In this document: positions 1 to 5,860 of the stretch, in pieces
Position numbering within the stretch: position 1 is the first letter of the stretch
Layout of the letters: each line of letters starts with the position of its first letter
NCBI GenBank assembly: GCA_030616425.1
Contig: JAUWXJ010000118.1
Coordinates: 1 to 7,505 of the forward strand
DNA length: 7,505 bases
Direction: 5' to 3'
From: Desulfobacterales bacterium
GTDB taxonomy: Bacteria > Desulfobacterota > Desulfobacteria > Desulfobacterales > C00003060
Position numbers and translations under genes: made by a program
The notes under the pieces: generated by a model
What the model was told of the DNA's origin: nothing
Database searches by the model: none
The model's input: the letters and a program-made list of their open reading frames with translations, nothing else

Positions 1-344
1 GGGTGAAGGCAAAGCCCCCCTATGCAGAAGGCCCTACCAGCGTGGAACTTTACGGTTTCGTGAACAGCCCCGAGCTGAGGTTTGGCGGCGGAGAGAGTTT
101 GTTCGTTGATATAGACCGGGAGCCGGTAACGGCGTGAGAGCGCGCCTGCGCCCCGAATGTGATCGGCATGTTCATGAGATACAACAATTGCATCAAGGCG
201 TTTTGGGCTAAGCTGCCTTGAATGAAACCGCCGGGCAGTTTCGGTCGCAGAGAGGCCGGCGTCTATCAAAATGGAGGTTTGTCCATCAGAAACATAGGTG
301 GCATTCCCCTTGCTCCCGCTGGCCAGTACGCAGATGCTAGTCAT
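1..344 (-). CDS. WalJ/YycJ-like MBL-fold metallo-hydrolase, N-terminal part, cut by window edge
   Basis: I translated this by hand from the ATG at 344 to the window edge: 114 codons, no stop. It begins MTSICVLASGSKGNATYV, continues with a DAGLS segment (residues 28-32), and has the metallo-beta-lactamase metal-binding motif SHEHADH at residues 56-62 (HxHxDH at 57-62), followed by a RYRLPVY strand. The SGSxGN opening, DAGLS and HxHxDH together are typical of the WalJ/YycJ subgroup, in which Bacillus members are cytoplasmic DNA-acting hydrolases linked to the WalRK system and to mutation avoidance. Full-length relatives are about 250-265 residues, so less than half is visible. No walRK genes are seen, so a WalRK link is not implied. 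The start is well defined, because an in-frame TGA lies two codons upstream. No Shine-Dalgarno precedes it. It lies 154 bp after dut, so it may or may not share the dut transcript. Family confidence is high; function is uncertain. Confidence 0.88.
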   Translation of the reverse strand, partial: MTSICVLASGSKGNATYVSDGQTSILIDAGLSATETARRFHSRQLSPKRLDAIVVSHEHADHIRGAGALSRRYRLPVYINEQTLSAAKPQLGAVHETVKFHAGRAFCIGGLCLH

Positions 345-367
345 TAGTCAGGGAAAGTGAGCTAAAG
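340..367 (-). repeat. Leader motif copy 1, spanning the start of the WalJ-like gene
   Basis: Read in the gene direction, this stretch is CTTTAGCTCACT, then 7 nt, then ACTAATGAC, with the gene's ATG inside the last block. The same two blocks (12 and 9 nt, identical) occur across the dut start at 950-971, where the spacer is 1 nt instead of 7. Just upstream, ACTTTAG is repeated at a 9-nt period (plus-strand CTAAAGT at 362-368 and 371-377). No purine-rich ribosome binding site is present. The match is seen directly; any role is inference. Confidence 0.6.
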
Positions 368-421
368 TACCTAAAGTTGTAATGTTGGGTGTCGTTTTGA
401 TTTGCGAGTTATATGTACAAT

Positions 422-496
422 CCAAAATGCGCCTGTCGGCTTGAAAATATTGCGCCTATCGGCTTGAGAAGATCCCCGCAATCCAAAATCCAAAAT
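422..496 (-). repeat. Intergenic repeats between dut and the WalJ-like gene
   Basis: This part of the 154-bp gap (345-498) holds two repeat types. The first is a heptamer array: plus-strand CCGCAAT, CCAAAAT, CCAAAAT at 476-496, with an isolated CCAAAAT at 422-428. On the minus strand it reads ATTTTGG twice, starting 2 nt after the dut stop. The second is a 17-bp direct repeat, TGCGCCTRTCGGCTTGA, at 428-444 and 451-467, with a single difference and a 23-bp period. Each copy holds a small GCC-GAYA-GGC hairpin in the transcript sense. The rest of the gap has no convincing promoter or ORF. Confidence 0.8.
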
Positions 497-498
497 TA

Positions 499-954
499 CT
501 AAACTCCTGTATGTCCAAAGCCACCCTCATTCCGCTCTGTTTCTTTAAGAGCATCCACAACTTCCAATTGGGCCTGATAGATCTTTTGAATGACCATCTG
601 GGCGATCCTATCACCACGGCGGATGGTATACGGACTTTTCCCGAGATTGATTAGCCCAACCTTTATCTCACCTCTAAAATCAGCATCAATGGTCCCTGGA
701 GCGTTGATGATACTAATGCCGTGCTTAAAGGCGAGGCCGCTTCGAGGACGAATCTGTGCCTCAAAGTCTGGAGGAAGAGCAATGGCGAGCCCGGTGGGAA
801 CCACCTCCATAGAGCCGACCTGGACCACCTGATTCTCTTTAATAGCTGCATGGAGATCCATGCCGGAGGATTGCGGGGTCATGTAACGGGGCAGTGGTAT
901 ATCTGAATCGTGTTCTGGGTAAAGGCGACGGATCTTAATTGTTGGGATCGTCAT
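499..954 (-). CDS. dut: Deoxyuridine 5'-triphosphate nucleotidohydrolase (dUTPase)
   Basis: The enzyme hydrolyses dUTP to dUMP and pyrophosphate, keeping uracil out of DNA and supplying dUMP for thymidylate synthesis. It acts in the cytoplasm as a homotrimer. The 151-residue length is typical of trimeric bacterial dUTPases, and all five conserved motifs are present in order: SGMDL (30-34), PRSGL (70-74), GTIDADFRGE (87-96, with catalytic Asp90), GDRIAQM (114-120) and the C-terminal lid GGFGHTG (144-150). The His in the last motif is a normal variant, also seen in E. coli. An in-frame TAA lies two codons before the ATG, so the start is fixed. No Shine-Dalgarno is visible, and translation may depend on coupling to the M16 gene, whose stop is 28 nt upstream. 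The gene ends TAG followed directly by TAA, and a heptamer repeat begins at once. Identity is secure. Confidence 0.97.
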   Translation of the reverse strand: MTIPTIKIRRLYPEHDSDIPLPRYMTPQSSGMDLHAAIKENQVVQVGSMEVVPTGLAIALPPDFEAQIRPRSGLAFKHGISIINAPGTIDADFRGEIKVGLINLGKSPYTIRRGDRIAQMVIQKIYQAQLEVVDALKETERNEGGFGHTGV

Positions 955-971
955 TAGTTAGTGAGCTAAAG
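950..971 (-). repeat. Leader motif copy 2, spanning the dut start
   Basis: In the gene direction this reads CTTTAGCTCACT, one A, then ACTAATGAC, which includes the dut ATG. It matches the two blocks at the start of the WalJ-like gene (340-367), differing only by a 6-nt shorter spacer. It occupies most of the 28-bp gap between the M16 peptidase stop and dut. Confidence 0.6.
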
Positions 972-982
972 GGATTTGCCTT

Positions 983-2251
983 TTACAATGTGGTCAATAT
1001 CTCCTCGTATGGCACCTCTTCATCGACCGGCCCGAGGAGGGTTGGCGATACGGCACTATGCTGGAAAGTGTCTTGTGCTAGTGTCAATATATCTTCTGCT
1101 GTAACCTTTTCGAGTTCATTTACCAGCTCTTGCAAGGGGATATGACGGCCGAAATTGATCTCGTTGTGGGCAAGTCGAGTCATTTGGTTACTAGTGCTTT
1201 CAGCAGCAAGATACAGCCCGCCCTTCAAGTATTCTTTAGCATTTTTGAGCTCAGAACTATCCACCGGTTTTTCTTTGAGCCGTTTCATCTCCTTGATGAT
1301 GAGTCGAAGAACCTCTTCAGTATTTGACTTGTCTACCCCCACGTAAGCCCCTAAGAGTCCGGTATCATGATATGATGAGACAAAGGAGTAGACAGCATAG
1401 GCGAGCCCCCGCCGTTCCCGGATTTCCTGAAACAGCCGGGAACTCATATTCCCCCCCAGGATGACATTCAGGAGGGCACAGGCATGACGCCGCGGATCTG
1501 TGGTGTGGATGCCTTTGGTTCCAAGACAAATATGGACCTGCTCTAGATCCTTGGGATGCGTGGTCGCTACCCAATCCATGGTTGGTTTTATGCGCTCTGG
1601 AAAGTTATCCCCTTTTCGAACTACCTCAAAGGTTTGAGCTATTGATTCTACAAATGACATATGCTCTAGGTTCCCAGCTGCTGAAATTACGATCCGTTCG
1701 GGCTGATACGCTCGGCTGAAACATTCCTTTATAGTATTCGAATCAAACCCTGTTACGGTCTGAGGGGTCCCAAGTATGGAACGTCCTAAAGGGTGGTTTC
1801 CCCAAACAGATTGGGCCAACAGGACATGGATGTGCTCGTCCGGTGTATCCTCCAACAGCCTTATCTCCTGAAGAATTACCCGGCGTTCTCGTTCTACCTC
1901 AGCAGGATCAAAGATAGAGTTTAAAAAAATGTCGGACAAAAGATCCAGCATCCTATCCACATGGGTATCCATGACCTTGGCATAATAACAGGTGTGCTCT
2001 TTGCTGGTGAAGGCGTTGCATTGAGCTCCGATGGCGTCAAACTCTTTGGCTATTTGAAGGGCAGTTCGCTTCTTGGTCCCCTTGAAGATCATGTGCTCAA
2101 TGAAGTGGGAAAGTCCTCCTTCTTCAGCCCTTTCATCACGGGCGCCCACGTTGACCCACACCCCCGTTGCGACCGACCGGGTCTGAGGTACCTGTTTGGT
2201 AACTACTCTAATGCCATTATCTAGGACCGTTTTGTCAAAATCGTGTGGCAT
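983..2251 (-). CDS. M16 family zinc metallopeptidase (pitrilysin/processing-peptidase type)
   Basis: A predicted 422-residue zinc peptidase of the M16B type (the mitochondrial processing peptidase and Bacillus MlpA/YmxG group). The N-terminal half holds the inverted zinc motif HFIEH at residues 49-53; Glu129 in the VILQEI segment is the likely third ligand. The C-terminal half has the conserved substrate-grip segment LGGNMSSRLFQEIRERRGLA (265-284), followed by Tyr285. No signal peptide or membrane segment is seen, so it is probably cytoplasmic. The start at 2251 is chosen over an in-frame start 17 codons upstream because it gives the family-typical opening MPHDFDKTVLDNG, avoids overlapping pnp, and has GGGGGA 8 nt before it. 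It begins 4 nt after the pnp stop, so co-transcription and coupling are likely. The pnp-M16 pairing is common in bacteria, but the substrate is unknown and I give no symbol. Confidence 0.93.
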   Translation of the reverse strand: MPHDFDKTVLDNGIRVVTKQVPQTRSVATGVWVNVGARDERAEEGGLSHFIEHMIFKGTKKRTALQIAKEFDAIGAQCNAFTSKEHTCYYAKVMDTHVDRMLDLLSDIFLNSIFDPAEVERERRVILQEIRLLEDTPDEHIHVLLAQSVWGNHPLGRSILGTPQTVTGFDSNTIKECFSRAYQPERIVISAAGNLEHMSFVESIAQTFEVVRKGDNFPERIKPTMDWVATTHPKDLEQVHICLGTKGIHTTDPRRHACALLNVILGGNMSSRLFQEIRERRGLAYAVYSFVSSYHDTGLLGAYVGVDKSNTEEVLRLIIKEMKRLKEKPVDSSELKNAKEYLKGGLYLAAESTSNQMTRLAHNEINFGRHIPLQELVNELEKVTAEDILTLAQDTFQHSAVSPTLLGPVDEEVPYEEILTTL

Positions 2252-2255
2252 GCTT

Positions 2256-4337
2256 TTAATCCCCCATGGCGGCCTTTCGGCTGAGACGAATTTTGCCGTC
2301 ACGATCTACTTCAAGAACCTTTACCATGACTTTATCGCCCTCCTTAAGAATATCAGTTACTTTATTGACGCGCTTTGAATCGAGTTGTGAGATATGCACC
2401 AGTCCGTCGGTTCCGGGAAAAATCTCTACAAAGGCACCAAAGTCCATGATCTTGCGAACAGTTCCTTCATAGATGGCTCCAACCTCGGCCTCCTGAACAA
2501 TATCCTTGACCATCTTTAGAGCCTCTTCACCTGATTCCTTATCAACAGCAAGGATCTTGACAAGGCCAGAGTCATCCACATCGAGCCGGGTCTCGGTCTC
2601 CGCCTGAATAGCCCGGATAACTTTGCCTCCAGGGCCGATTATTTCCCGTATTTTGTCTGGATTGATCTGTATGGATATAATCTTGGGGGCATAGGGGGAA
2701 ATTTCCGGCCTCGGCTCTTTGATGGTTTCTTCTATCTTGTCCAGGATAAAAAGGTAGCCTTTGCAGGCCTGGGCGAGGGCGCTCTGCATGATTGGCTTCG
2801 ATAGGCCTTCAATCTTGATATCCATCTGGAGGGAGGTGATCCCCTCACGTGTGCCGGCTACTTTGAAGTCCATATCTCCCATGTGGTCTTCATCCCCCAG
2901 TATGTCAGAGAGTATAACCACATTATCCCCGTCCTTCACCAGTCCCATTGCAATGCCTGCTACAGGGGCGGTGATCGGAACACCCGCATCCATCAGAGCA
3001 AGGCAACTTGCACACACAGTGGCCATGGAGGAAGAGCCGTTTGATTCCAAGATTTCCGATACAATCCGGATCGTGTAGTCAAAAGCATCCTTGTCTGGCA
3101 ATACCTTTTCCACAGCGCGAGTAGAAAGCCCGCCGTGTCCGATTTCCCGCCGGCCAGGGCTTCCAATTCGTCTCGCTTCGCCAACAGAAAACGGGGGAAA
3201 GTTGTAATGGAGCATAAAGGGCATGAACATGTCCCCTTCTAAGGTTTCAACCCGTTGTTCATCGCGTATGGAACCAAGGGTCACGATGGCGAGGGCCTGG
3301 GTTTCGCCGCGCCTAAAAAGGGCTGAGCCATGGGTGCGCGGTAGCATTTTCACCTCACAGGTGATGGGTCGAATCTCATCAAATGCACGACCATCTATGC
3401 GACCGCCCTCTCTGATAGCAAGATCGCGCATGATCTGGCGCTCAAGGGCGTGAAGGGCGTCATCAACCTGTTGCCCGTGATCGGAATAGCGATCTCCAAT
3501 CGCCGTCACGATATCGGCTTTCAGACTTTTAAGTGCGTCACCGCGTTTCTTCTTTTCAGGAACCTGCAAGCTTTCTTTGATGCGCTCGGCAGCCAGGGTC
3601 TCCACCTCCTGTGCCAAGGCCTCATCTATCTCAACGGTAGGCGTGGGGCGCTTCGGTAAGCCCACAGCTTCCTTGAGTTTGGCCTGCAGATCAATAATTG
3701 GTTGTAAGGCTCTGTGGCCAAAGAAGATTGCTTCCAGCATATCCTCCTCTTTGATAAAAAGGCCTCCGCCCTCTACCATGACCACGGCCTCTTTGCTCCC
3801 TGCAACTATCAGATTGATATCGCTCTCTTGGAGTTCGTCACTGGTGGGGTTAGCCTTGAAATCGCCGTTTATCCGACCCACGCGCACGCAGGCAATCGGT
3901 CCAGCAAAGGGGACATCAGATATTTCCAGAGCTGCTGAGGCACCTATAACAGCTAGAATATCAGGATCGTTTTCTTGATCCACTGATAGCACCGTGGCAA
4001 TGACCTGTGTCTCATACCTGTAGTCTTTTGGGAAAAGAGGCCTGATCGGCCGGTCTATGATCCGTGCAGTTAGCGTTTCTTTTTCGCTTGGTCGTCCAAT
4101 CTCTCTACGAAAGTAGTTGCCGGGTATCCTCCCGGCCGCATATCTTTTTTCTTGGTATTCAACAGTCAAAGGGACAAAATCGATCCCTTCCCGTATTTCA
4201 TACGTGGAAACAGCGGTTACCAAAACCATGGTATCCCCGTACCGGACCATGACAGCGCCACTGGCCTGTCGGGCCATCTTTCCTGTTTCTATGCTGAGTG
4301 TTCGACCCCCTACGCTTCCTTCAAAAGAGACTTCCAT
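2256..4337 (-). CDS. pnp: Polyribonucleotide nucleotidyltransferase (PNPase)
   Basis: A phosphate-dependent 3'-to-5' exoribonuclease, trimeric, often part of the RNA degradosome. All domains are present over 693 residues: first RNase PH-like domain (about 1-145, with FRREIGRPSEKETL and DRPIRPLFP at 76-103), helical linker domain (about 235-305), second RNase PH domain (about 315-545), KH domain (about 553-613, GPGG loop at 568-571) and S1 domain (about 619-688). Catalytic residues match E. coli: SSS at 435-437, Asp484, Asp490 and Lys492 within GDEDHMGDMDFK. The protein stops almost directly after S1, so it lacks the longer C-terminal tail of E. coli PNPase (711 residues), which may affect degradosome contacts. 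The ATG has GAGGTG 7 nt upstream. The gene is 87 bp downstream of rpsO, the classic rpsO-pnp arrangement in which PNPase often autoregulates its own mRNA. Such control is not shown here. Confidence 0.98.
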   Translation of the reverse strand: MEVSFEGSVGGRTLSIETGKMARQASGAVMVRYGDTMVLVTAVSTYEIREGIDFVPLTVEYQEKRYAAGRIPGNYFRREIGRPSEKETLTARIIDRPIRPLFPKDYRYETQVIATVLSVDQENDPDILAVIGASAALEISDVPFAGPIACVRVGRINGDFKANPTSDELQESDINLIVAGSKEAVVMVEGGGLFIKEEDMLEAIFFGHRALQPIIDLQAKLKEAVGLPKRPTPTVEIDEALAQEVETLAAERIKESLQVPEKKKRGDALKSLKADIVTAIGDRYSDHGQQVDDALHALERQIMRDLAIREGGRIDGRAFDEIRPITCEVKMLPRTHGSALFRRGETQALAIVTLGSIRDEQRVETLEGDMFMPFMLHYNFPPFSVGEARRIGSPGRREIGHGGLSTRAVEKVLPDKDAFDYTIRIVSEILESNGSSSMATVCASCLALMDAGVPITAPVAGIAMGLVKDGDNVVILSDILGDEDHMGDMDFKVAGTREGITSLQMDIKIEGLSKPIMQSALAQACKGYLFILDKIEETIKEPRPEISPYAPKIISIQINPDKIREIIGPGGKVIRAIQAETETRLDVDDSGLVKILAVDKESGEEALKMVKDIVQEAEVGAIYEGTVRKIMDFGAFVEIFPGTDGLVHISQLDSKRVNKVTDILKEGDKVMVKVLEVDRDGKIRLSRKAAMGD
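2260..2265 (-). promoter_or_regulatory. Ribosome binding site deciding the M16 peptidase start
   Basis: GGGGGA on the minus strand lies 8 nt before the ATG at 2251 and inside the last codons of pnp. It supports the internal start rather than the longer in-frame option at 2302. Confidence 0.7.
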
Positions 4338-4424
4338 TTTTATTCACCTCAGAATTTATTATTAGTTATTCGTTATCTGCTCCACGACCTATCGCAGGCT
4401 TATGTCCGTGCACGATTCACCAAA
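4338..4424 (-). promoter_or_regulatory. rpsO-pnp intergenic region with pnp ribosome binding site and heptamer repeat
   Basis: This 87-bp spacer holds GAGGTG (4345-4350), the pnp ribosome binding site. Just upstream is an AT-rich three-unit heptamer array, ATAACGA, ATAACTA, ATAATAA on the minus strand (4356-4376). Nearer rpsO a weak stem can form between plus-strand CACGAC (4383-4388) and GTCCGTG (4404-4410) with one bulge. In enterobacteria the equivalent spacer holds an RNase III-cleaved hairpin; I do not see a strong one here. No U-tract follows the weak stem, so a terminator is not supported. Confidence 0.6.
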
Positions 4425-4694
4425 TTATTTTCTAAGCCCCAGGGTCTTAATAGTTGCTCTGTACCGCCTGACGTCCTTGTTCTTTAGGTAGTTTAACAAC
4501 CTGCGCCGCTGGCCGACCAGCTTTAGTAAGCCCCTTCTAGAATGGTGATCTTTTCGGTGAACCTTGAAATGCTCGTTCAAATGGCTGATACGTTGAGTCA
4601 GAAGGGCGATCTGGATCTCTGGCGATCCCGTATCTGTTTCGTGGAGTTTGAACTTATCGATCAACACCTTTTTTTCCTCTACCGCTAAAGCCAC
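4425..4694 (-). CDS. rpsO: 30S ribosomal protein S15
   Basis: A primary 16S rRNA-binding protein of the central domain, which nucleates 30S platform assembly and contributes to subunit bridging. The 89-residue product is exactly the usual bacterial length. It shows the S15 signature: HETDTGSPEIQIALLTQRI (18-36), HLNEHFKVHRKDHHSRRGLL (38-57), and RRRLLNYL (63-70). I start it at the GTG at 4694 because AGGAGG lies 8 nt upstream and the product then opens as (M)ALAVEEKK. An ATG 16 codons further up (4742) would add a tail with no family counterpart, encoded by a palindromic element. It is followed by pnp. In many bacteria S15 represses its own mRNA through a leader structure, so the upstream palindrome is worth considering in that light, but no known S15 binding motif was identified. 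Confidence 0.97.
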   Translation of the reverse strand: MALAVEEKKVLIDKFKLHETDTGSPEIQIALLTQRISHLNEHFKVHRKDHHSRRGLLKLVGQRRRLLNYLKNKDVRRYRATIKTLGLRK

Positions 4695-4702
4695 TTTTAA
4701 GC

Positions 4703-4708
4703 CCTCCT
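4703..4708 (-). promoter_or_regulatory. Ribosome binding site deciding the rpsO GTG start
   Basis: AGGAGG on the minus strand sits 8 nt before the GTG at 4694, an ideal spacing. It is the strongest Shine-Dalgarno in the window and the main reason for choosing GTG over the upstream ATG. Confidence 0.85.
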
Positions 4709-4721
4709 CTTTTCGATTGTT

Positions 4722-4920
4722 GACAGGTTGTTGCCCCAACATAAATTCCTTTGAGCGGTCATTAAAACGTTTTTGGCTAATAAATCTTGGCGAAGCGGAA
4801 GGTCGGCGATTTCAACTGTTTGAGCCCGAAGGGCAAGTTTTGAAATCGCCTGGAGCAAGCCTTAGATTTATCCAAAAATGTTTTAGACCAAGCGAAAAGG
4901 GATTTGGGCAACAGCCTGTC
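4722..4920. repeat. About 200-bp imperfect palindrome (MITE-like or leader-RNA element) upstream of rpsO
   Basis: The two halves are inverted copies of each other with a few gaps. Matching blocks (left/right) are: GACAGGYTGTTGCCC at 4722-4736 / 4906-4920 (14 of 15); GGTC at 4757-4760 / 4886-4889; TAAAACRTTTTTGG at 4763-4776 / 4872-4885 (13 of 14); ATAAATCT at 4780-4787 / 4864-4871; GGCGATTTCAA at 4805-4815 / 4840-4850 (perfect); GCCC at 4824-4827 / 4831-4834, closing on a 3-nt loop. In RNA this would fold into one long interrupted hairpin, ending 13 nt before the rpsO Shine-Dalgarno. It has no ORF worth calling. The flanks are heptamers in direct orientation, GATTGTT (4715-4721) and GATTGTC (4921-4927). 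It could be a non-autonomous inverted-repeat element or a cis-regulatory RNA; the sequence alone does not separate these. Confidence 0.85.
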
Positions 4921-4968
4921 GATTGTCGATTGTTGATTTGTTTTATTCTATCATCAATCATCAATCCA
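4920..4968. repeat. Heptamer array between truB and the palindrome, entering the truB stop
   Basis: Plus-strand units at a 7-bp period: CGATTGT, CGATTGT, TGATTTG, TTTTATT, CTATCAT, CAATCAT, CAATCCA. The first and last parts are inverted to each other (4921-4937 against 4951-4967, 14 of 17 pairs), so a hairpin with an A/T-rich loop is possible just after truB. No U-tract follows the stem in the transcript sense, so it is not a standard terminator. The last units lie inside the truB coding end and contribute the stop codon. Confidence 0.75.
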
Positions 4969-5860
4969 AAAATACACAAGCATATCGGTACAAGCCATTT
5001 TTTTTACTTGAACTCATGACGGCAACAAGGTTGCCCTGGGAATCGGTTACCTTTATCCACGGACAAGACCGTCGAAGAGGGACTGCTCCAACTTCCTCTT
5101 CGGTCACTTGACGGCCACGTTCTATCTTTTGTACAAGCTCATCATTGGCTGATATGGCCGGCATCCCCCTCAGGGCAGCGCTCATCGCTATTATGTGGTT
5201 TGGGATTCTTGCTGATTCTGCAAACCTTTCCAAGGCTGTCAAAGATACAGCTTCGTCTAATCCGAATTGACCACTTTCGGTTCGACACAATCTGGTCAAA
5301 TGCGCGCCACACCCTAGGGCGTCTCCAATATCAGCGCATAGCGTACGAACATAGGTGCCCGCGCTGCAGGATACCTCAAAACGGACATCCGGCAGGCTGA
5401 TGTCAAGTACTTCAAGCCCGTAGATGGATATAGGTCTGGGTGGTTTTTGCACGAAAATTCCTCGCCGGGCCAGCTTGTAAAGGGGCACCCCGTGGTGTTT
5501 CAGAGCAGAATACGCAGGGGGGCTCTGGTGATTCACTTCCAGGAACCTGAGGAAGGCCCTGCGTACGTCCTGTTGTGTGACTCTCAAATCGGGTTCCGTT
5601 GAAACAACACGGCCTGTGAGATCCTGGGTGTCAGTTCGAATCCCAAGCTTCATGACTCCTTCATATCGTTTCTTCCCATGCATAAGAAACCGGGCAAGAC
5701 GCGTGGCTTTATTTATGCAGCACACTAGCACGCCTGTGGCAAATGGGTCGAGAGTGCCAGTGTGGCCAACCTTCTTGACTTTTAAGATCCTCTTTACTCG
5801 TGTGACCACCTGGGCAGATGTCATATCTGGCGGTTTGTCTACAACAATGATCCCGTTCAT
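4961..5860 (-). CDS. truB: tRNA pseudouridine(55) synthase
   Basis: The enzyme isomerises U55 in the T-loop of most tRNAs to pseudouridine and also acts as a tRNA folding chaperone. The 299-residue length is typical. The opening MNGIIVVDKPPDMTS is the standard TruB start. The catalytic motif GHTGTLDPFATG lies at 32-43 with nucleophile Asp38, and conserved Tyr66 is in KRYEGVMKLG. Further on are YSALKHHGVPLYKLARRG and the AGTYVRTLCADIGDALGCGA segment, followed by a C-terminal PUA-like domain (about 245-299). The last residues after ACVF (LD, then TGA) are encoded by the heptamer repeat that follows. There is an A8 run (4998-5005) in codons near the C-terminus. No good Shine-Dalgarno is seen: the upstream gap is a heptamer array running up to the ATG, with AGGG placed too far away. 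The enzyme itself looks intact. Confidence 0.97.
   Translation of the reverse strand: MNGIIVVDKPPDMTSAQVVTRVKRILKVKKVGHTGTLDPFATGVLVCCINKATRLARFLMHGKKRYEGVMKLGIRTDTQDLTGRVVSTEPDLRVTQQDVRRAFLRFLEVNHQSPPAYSALKHHGVPLYKLARRGIFVQKPPRPISIYGLEVLDISLPDVRFEVSCSAGTYVRTLCADIGDALGCGAHLTRLCRTESGQFGLDEAVSLTALERFAESARIPNHIIAMSAALRGMPAISANDELVQKIERGRQVTEEEVGAVPLRRSCPWIKVTDSQGNLVAVMSSSKKNGLYRYACVFLD

Noticed and set aside
428..467. Possible CRISPR remnant from the 17-bp direct repeat
   Set aside because: There are only two copies, the repeat is too short, the interval between copies is about 6 bp, and no cas genes are present.
499..530. Altered dUTPase motif V (His where many enzymes have Ser)
   Set aside because: GFGHTG is a normal variant of the motif, and E. 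coli dUTPase also has His there.
2252..2302. Longer M16 peptidase with a start at 2302
   Set aside because: It would overlap pnp by 47 bp and add 17 residues with no family counterpart. The ATG at 2251 has GGGGGA 8 nt upstream and a family-typical N-terminus.
3577..3978. 133-codon plus-strand open frame
   Set aside because: It lies entirely inside pnp on the opposite strand and shows no family features. PNPase in the true frame is fully conserved across this stretch.
4383..4410. Terminator or RNase III hairpin between rpsO and pnp
   Set aside because: The stem is only 6 bp with a bulge and a long loop, and no U-tract follows. It is too weak to call as a separate feature.
4805..4850. Stand-alone terminator-like hairpin (11-bp stem) upstream of rpsO
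   Set aside because: It is the inner part of the larger palindrome 4722-4920 and has no U-tract on either strand, so it is reported as part of that element.
4921..4967. Rho-independent terminator after truB
   Set aside because: The imperfect stem is A/T-rich and made of heptamers, and in the transcript sense it is followed by CGACAGGC rather than a U-tract.
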